37,095 bases of DNA from Candidatus Methanoperedens sp. Its GTDB lineage: Archaea; Halobacteriota; Methanosarcinia; Methanosarcinales; Methanoperedenaceae. A model generated the notes under the pieces. It saw nothing but the letters and a program-made list of their open reading frames with translations. It did no database searches and had not been told where the DNA came from. The translations under genes were made by a program, and so were the position numbers. Shown here one piece after another: positions 34,701 through 37,095 of this stretch. How positions within the stretch are numbered: position 1 is the stretch's first letter; each line of letters opens with the position of its first letter. The stretch is from the NCBI GenBank assembly GCA_023249105.1, contig JAHFDG010000040.1, positions 1 through 37,095 of the forward strand, read 5' to 3'.

Positions 34701-35344
34701 AGAGCTTCTATTATGTCATCATTTTCAAACGTATATTGATCTCTTATATCTTCCCAGGCGCTGCCATTTATTTTCTTTAACTCCTTTTTGAAAGTGTCAT
34801 AAAGCCCTTTATTCTGCAAGTCTTCTTCGAGTTCTGCGATCCAGAAAACGTCCCCGAAAAACCCTCTTTTTTCATTGAACGCTCTCATAAGGATATTCAC
34901 GATCCGCTCTTTCTCAACAGTGGCAGTATTTGCCTTGGAATCGATATTGAAAAGTATGACATCCTTTGTGCCATATTCCACTGATTTTTCAATGGTTGCG
35001 AACATCTGGGGGTCAGTGATTTTATTTTCAAAAAAACTAAGAGCCGACTTATCAAATACCGTTCTGTTCTCCAGAAGGTAGGATAATATCTTTATAAAAT
35101 GGGACTTACCAGAACCAAAAAAGCCAGAGATCCACACACCGATCTTATCCGTGGGTGTCTGAGTGGCATTATAATATCTGTCAAAGAACTTATCAAAATG
35201 CTTCAATGACTCCTGCGTAACCACATATTCTTCAAGTTCTGTGAAGACGCTATTATCATCGTATTTATCTACTTTAATGACACCATCGATATCTCTTCTG
35301 ATATCTTTTTTAAACAGATCTTCTATCTTAAGATTTGCAGACAT
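31793..35344 (-). CDS. brxC: BREX P-loop ATPase BrxC
   Basis: BrxC is the large ATP-binding core protein of BREX, needed for defence and, in several systems, for methylation. The 1183 residues fit the family (about 1200). Walker A with flanking residues is SGFFGSGKS (73-81) and Walker B VIFLIDEAGQ (261-270). The central region (about 400-800) is helical, and a segment from about 930 to 1130 is rich in charged residues and likely forms coiled coils. A strong ribosome binding site, GAGGTGGTG, precedes ATG 35344. brxB ends 9 nt upstream and pglX starts 2 nt downstream, so the three form a tight unit. No frameshift or internal stop is present. Confidence 0.96.
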   Translation of the reverse strand: MSANLKIEDLFKKDIRRDIDGVIKVDKYDDNSVFTELEEYVVTQESLKHFDKFFDRYYNATQTPTDKIGVWISGFFGSGKSHFIKILSYLLENRTVFDKSALSFFENKITDPQMFATIEKSVEYGTKDVILFNIDSKANTATVEKERIVNILMRAFNEKRGFFGDVFWIAELEEDLQNKGLYDTFKKELKKINGSAWEDIRDQYTFENDDIIEALTNCGYQSREASVMMFKNDGQNYHLDVEKFAKKIEKYCRSKGDKHQVIFLIDEAGQYIGEDSELMLNLQTVVEELGTKLRGKAWVIVTSQADIDSVTKDKVKGYDFSKIQARFDTRLSLSSANVDEVIKKRILLKKEEHREMLASFYTDKKIILKNLFSFSRGSAEMKNYKEEEDFIGVYPFVPYQINLLQKVFDKIRQTGFSGKHLAKGERSMLNAFKEAAMEYGNSSVGVLVPFHLFYNTIESFLDPIITRTIKQAEKNNYLKDNDCDILRTLFMIRHVKELQPTLDNLVALSISSVDEDKLKLKEKVAESLRRLEEQTLISKSGDTFHFLTNEEQEINREIKNTDVEMHSILDEVYEVLYNSNEICPAKYMDYKFNRAVDDRVKTLTNADLTVKFLTPLSDEMLRGSGQKSLHGENLSNIDSSDTLLFIFSARSKFTDQIRTYLQIEKYIKQNPSNRNDSLIQRILLDKSQEAVRTKESSVLGIQEGVKDAKIFIDGKEVTSIEKKKPKERVIEGFNLLLKNVYSKSSYVTLDYESDNDILRILRSDDLEKYGIGKSDTNKLALSEVLNYISIRDEKNTTVVLKDLKEHFIKKPYGWKDMTISGLIATLFVAEEVKLRYQKTYLVSNAEEIAKYLTKREDADKLVIEIRKKTGAEIIKSVRSILRDVFDKTDIPEKENDIYNDSHKIITDELLGVKGISGKYAEEKRYPGKEDIEKYADFLNRMQGVTDPSTFLKTMADGKIELVGLRQKVEPVMAFFDGPQVGIFRRVSKKIENFRRNAQFLSDEVRKDVDEIEVILASTEPYSKIKLLPQLESRIEGSLKESISKLETDLENKLKTVKADIEKELGSYKGFSDEFKRSARDIFNDFEKDSTGSDDCAFVKLQISRIDELYSSAIEKIEKEKSTGRETGKDGIEKKGKVVEILRGSPIFKTKKSIDTEDDLDEYIKDLRAALKDILNKKKNIRVI

Positions 35345-35353
35345 TGCACCACC

Positions 35354-35938
35354 TCAATTTTCAGATGTTTTTTCATTTATAAGCCTGAATGCACGATAAT
35401 AATTTGCATCTTTGAATTTTCCGAACAGGCTCAGTTCATGATTGTCATATTCTCCCGGATAAAATGTTACCAGCGGAACATTTCCCAGTACAGGTTGTAA
35501 ATTGTTAAGAATTGAATGAGAACGTACCAGAGGCCATGCTTTTCCTACACCAGTTAAAAATATTAATTGGATATTTCCGCAGGATTCCATTCTTATCTGT
35601 ATAGCTTTTTTAACGGTTTCAGGTTTTAACATGATCTTTAATTTATTAAGTAATTCGTCTGAACCTTTATTATTTTCAAATTCGTTTATTTTTTCAGCAT
35701 TTATTTTATTTTCTAATAATTCAAGACAGATCTCGTATAAATCGATCACGAGGATATTCACCGATCTTTTCTTTAGTGAAGTGGTGATCTTATCGATGGT
35801 TTCACGCACAAGCAACTCTTTTTCAGGAGGATAGTCGAATATCCAGAACGGAATTTCATTGCCAAGACCCTTTGCCTCCAGGAAGTCATCTTCTTGCACT
35901 TTTTGTTTCAACAACTCTAACCGCTCTTCTACTTTCAT
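35354..35938 (-). CDS. brxB: BREX protein BrxB (DUF1788)
   Basis: BrxB is a small core BREX protein of unknown biochemical role. From ATG 35938 it has 194 residues, the usual size, and starts with MKVEERLELLKQKVQEDDFL, followed by the conserved GLGNEIPFWIFDYPPEKELL. The open frame extends back to 36070, but I prefer 35938: two TTTATATA boxes sit at 35953-35972, inside the longer N-terminus, and the first would start the mRNA at about 35941. A different in-frame ATG at 36025 has GGGAGGT just upstream, so a longer protein cannot be excluded. It is the first gene of the operon in this window; brxA, normally upstream, is missing. Confidence 0.92.
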   Translation of the reverse strand: MKVEERLELLKQKVQEDDFLEAKGLGNEIPFWIFDYPPEKELLVRETIDKITTSLKKRSVNILVIDLYEICLELLENKINAEKINEFENNKGSDELLNKLKIMLKPETVKKAIQIRMESCGNIQLIFLTGVGKAWPLVRSHSILNNLQPVLGNVPLVTFYPGEYDNHELSLFGKFKDANYYRAFRLINEKTSEN

Positions 35939-35952
35939 TGTAACTATTTCAG

Positions 35953-35972
35953 TATATAAATTACTATATAAA
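35953..35972 (-). promoter_or_regulatory. Paired TATA boxes of the BREX operon
   Basis: Two copies of TTTATATA (minus strand) lie at 35965-35972 and 35953-35960. The first puts a start site about 3 nt upstream of brxB ATG 35938, giving a leaderless mRNA; the second would start inside the gene. This is the most consensus-like archaeal promoter in the window. Confidence 0.6.
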
Positions 35973-36070
35973 GCTGTGGTTTTGATTTTATTTTGAATAT
36001 ATTGTGTTAAGTTAGCAGTCGCCATCACAACCTCCCGCCGCGCCCCCAACCCTAAGCGCCACGTCTCCAC

Positions 36071-36187
36071 AAGGAAACAAGCCCATCAGCGCGGGTGTGA
36101 GGAGTTCCTGCCCCTGACGATGCCCTGGAACGGCGCAGGACAACGGTGGAGGGAAGTATATATTGGAAGCAAAAGTGTATTTTAACA
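36071..36187. other. GC-rich spacer with a TATA-like element
   Basis: This stretch is much more GC-rich than the BREX genes. It has overlapping frames on both strands, none with recognisable content. The minus strand has AATATATAC near 36154-36162, which could be another start point for the BREX operon and would give a leader of about 190 nt. It may be the remains of a host gene. Confidence 0.3.
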
Positions 36188-36421
36188 TCACTTTGCTTCT
36201 CTTCCCCCCGTGCACTGGCTGAACTCCCATTCCTGTCTTTTGATGCCCTCAAGCACACCACTTGCTGCATCCTCCGGCAGCGCAAGCATAAGCGCGCCGA
36301 TGTGCTTGCAGAACCGTCTATCCCGCATCGTTCTTCACCAGTCGCCGCAGTCGTGCAGTATGAACCGCTTTTCAAGATCGATGTATACCGAATAACCTCG
36401 CATATCCACGACTTTACGCAT
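36188..36421 (-). pseudogene. Broken SWIM zinc-finger protein gene
   Basis: The minus strand from ATG 36421 reads MRKVVDMRGYSVYIDLEKRF, then ILHDCGDW and a TGA stop. In the same frame it goes on to RRFCKHIGALMLALPED and a tail ending at TGA 36188-36190. CGDW followed by FCKHIGAL is the SWIM zinc-finger pattern (C-x-C-xn-C-x-H), with the first cysteine replaced by histidine. Between the halves another frame encodes VKNDAG, which normally follows CGDW, so the gene seems to carry two compensating small shifts or a nonsense change. It is probably dead. Its GC content is unlike the AT-rich defence genes, so it may be a relic of the original chromosome. Confidence 0.65.
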
Positions 36422-36493
36422 CTGCCCTCTAAGCGCAGGGTGATTTGATCAAGGGTAAAGGTAAACTTAAACTTAATAGCTTTTTAGGGGGTA

Positions 36494-36547
36494 TCAGAAA
36501 ATGGTGAATTATGGATATCAAAGCAAAATGGAACGGCCATTTTCTGA
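36494..36547. repeat. 11-bp perfect inverted repeat
   Basis: TCAGAAAATGG (36494-36504) and CCATTTTCTGA (36537-36547) are perfect reverse complements separated by 32 bp. It could form a hairpin, be a protein-binding site, or be the ends of a tiny or deleted mobile element. It lies about 50 bp downstream of the unrecognised minus-strand gene. Confidence 0.6.
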
Positions 36548-36593
36548 AGGAAATTGAGTGAAGTTATTAACAAATTCCCATCTATTTTCCTTA

Positions 36594-37061
36594 TTATTCA
36601 AATCCCATATACTCACGTAGATATTTAAACGGAAAAGGTACAACGGTGCTTTGTCCGGTTCGAACAAAGTCAACATTCATGGTGGGGAGAAGCTCCTTTA
36701 ATATGAGCTTTGATCCATTCACAGCTACAACCTTGCGGAGATGACAGGCATCTTTAAATGAGAATTGAACATTCTCTCGACGATCTCCAACGAAGTAGTA
36801 AGCTTCAAAATCTGTTTCTCTAAAATATTTAATATTAAGCGATGCATCAAAGAGGGTATCCAAACTTATCTTTTTCTTCGGGAAGCTTAGTCTTATTCCG
36901 TATTTATTATACAAGCTACTTCTCAGGTGGGCTGCTATTTTTGTGTTCATACCAAGGTGTATATTCAGCTTTTTCCTGAAACCTGAGTTTGACAGGGTAA
37001 ATAATATGATAGTCCTCAGCATCTTTGTTATTGATGAAATACCAAAAAAAACTGAGGACAT
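36594..37061 (-). CDS. Hypothetical protein, 155 residues
   Basis: I do not recognise this protein. It is basic in its first third (KKLNIHLGMNTKIAAHLRSS, YGIRLSFPKKK) and has a probable beta-rich C-terminal part ending in PFPFKYLREYMGFE. There is no signal peptide; the first 20 residues are rather hydrophobic but carry a lysine and an arginine. A TATA-like CATATATTC at 37081-37089 lies about 24 nt upstream of ATG 37061, which supports a leaderless start there; ATG 37022 is an alternative. It is on the same strand as the BREX operon but separated from it by pseudogene sequence. Confidence 0.55.
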   Translation of the reverse strand: MSSVFFGISSITKMLRTIILFTLSNSGFRKKLNIHLGMNTKIAAHLRSSLYNKYGIRLSFPKKKISLDTLFDASLNIKYFRETDFEAYYFVGDRRENVQFSFKDACHLRKVVAVNGSKLILKELLPTMNVDFVRTGQSTVVPFPFKYLREYMGFE

Positions 37062-37080
37062 ATGAGATAATCCCTAATGA

Positions 37081-37089
37081 GAATATATG
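37081..37089 (-). promoter_or_regulatory. TATA-like box for the last gene
   Basis: CATATATTC on the minus strand, centred about 24 nt upstream of ATG 37061, fits a leaderless archaeal transcript. The window ends 6 bp further on, so any upstream elements cannot be read. Confidence 0.35.
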
Positions 37090-37095
37090 CTTTCC

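Noticed and set aside
18396-35938. BREX type 2 or 3 (Pgl, with kinase or helicase genes)
   Set aside because: No pglW kinase, brxD or brxHI-type gene is part of the core, and brxL is present; the UvrD-like helicase pairs with the OLD nuclease instead.
36052-36375. Minus-strand 107-codon frame in the GC-rich right end
   Set aside because: It overlaps the SWIM relic in another frame and its cysteine- and arginine-rich product looks like a by-product of GC-rich sequence; the SWIM frame has a recognisable domain.
36146-36448. Plus-strand 100-codon frame
   Set aside because: It is antisense to the SWIM relic and has no recognisable content or ribosome binding site.
1-37095. CRISPR arrays and tRNA or rRNA genes
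   Set aside because: I saw no regularly spaced identical repeats and no cloverleaf or rRNA-like sequence by eye. A tRNA scan would settle this.

Overview
The window is a dense antiviral and anti-plasmid defence island. The sequence points to an archaeon, most likely a methanogen or ANME-type relative in the Methanosarcinales. The reasons are TTTATATA-type TATA boxes placed about 25 nt upstream of start codons, GGAGGT-type ribosome binding sites, transposases of types common in that group, and an in-frame TAG codon inside a transposase (the group includes pyrrolysine users). No rRNA or tRNA gene was found to fix the taxonomy, so the assignment is inference.

Left end (1-5240). The window opens in the last 30 codons of a plus-strand transposase that resembles the ISAzo13 / Rhodopirellula type. 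The 3' end of a large UvrD-like helicase with a RecB-type nuclease domain (minus strand) runs into it and appears truncated by it. Next comes an IS4-like transposase gene (minus strand) with one in-frame amber codon before all three catalytic residues, followed by about 500 bp of degraded sequence.

Plus-strand operon (5241-11449). Four tightly packed genes match a Wadjet (JetABCD) system: a kleisin-like protein, a small winged-helix-like subunit, a short SMC ATPase and a TOPRIM nuclease. In known Wadjet systems the condensin-like JetABC complex extrudes DNA and JetD cuts small circular DNA. A 19-codon leader ORF with a good ribosome binding site overlaps the jetA start codon.

Minus-strand block (36-12 kb). 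A long operon starts at paired TATA boxes near 35960. Its core is BREX type 1: brxB, brxC, pglX, then pglZ and brxL. No brxA is visible. Between pglX and pglZ lies a nested cargo. First is a Gabija-like pair (OLD/TOPRIM nuclease gajA and UvrD-like helicase gajB) with its own promoter. Then come a second, truncated copy of the pglX 3' end (219 bp, about 91% identical, direct orientation), a TIGR02391 protein with an Rx4H motif, an AlbA_2/Schlafen-type ATP-binding protein, a small HTH-coiled-coil protein and a 24-cysteine protein with a tesmin-like CXC domain. After brxL there is a decayed piece of a helicase gene, then a 1346-residue protein with a GHKL ATPase domain at one end and an HNH nuclease at the other, joined through a polyglycine linker.

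Right end (36-37 kb). A GC-rich stretch holds a broken SWIM zinc-finger gene, followed by an 11-bp perfect inverted repeat and one unrecognised gene. Together the window has at least three recognisable defence systems (Wadjet, BREX, Gabija-like) plus candidate new components. The relics and duplicated ends show it was built by repeated insertion and recombination.
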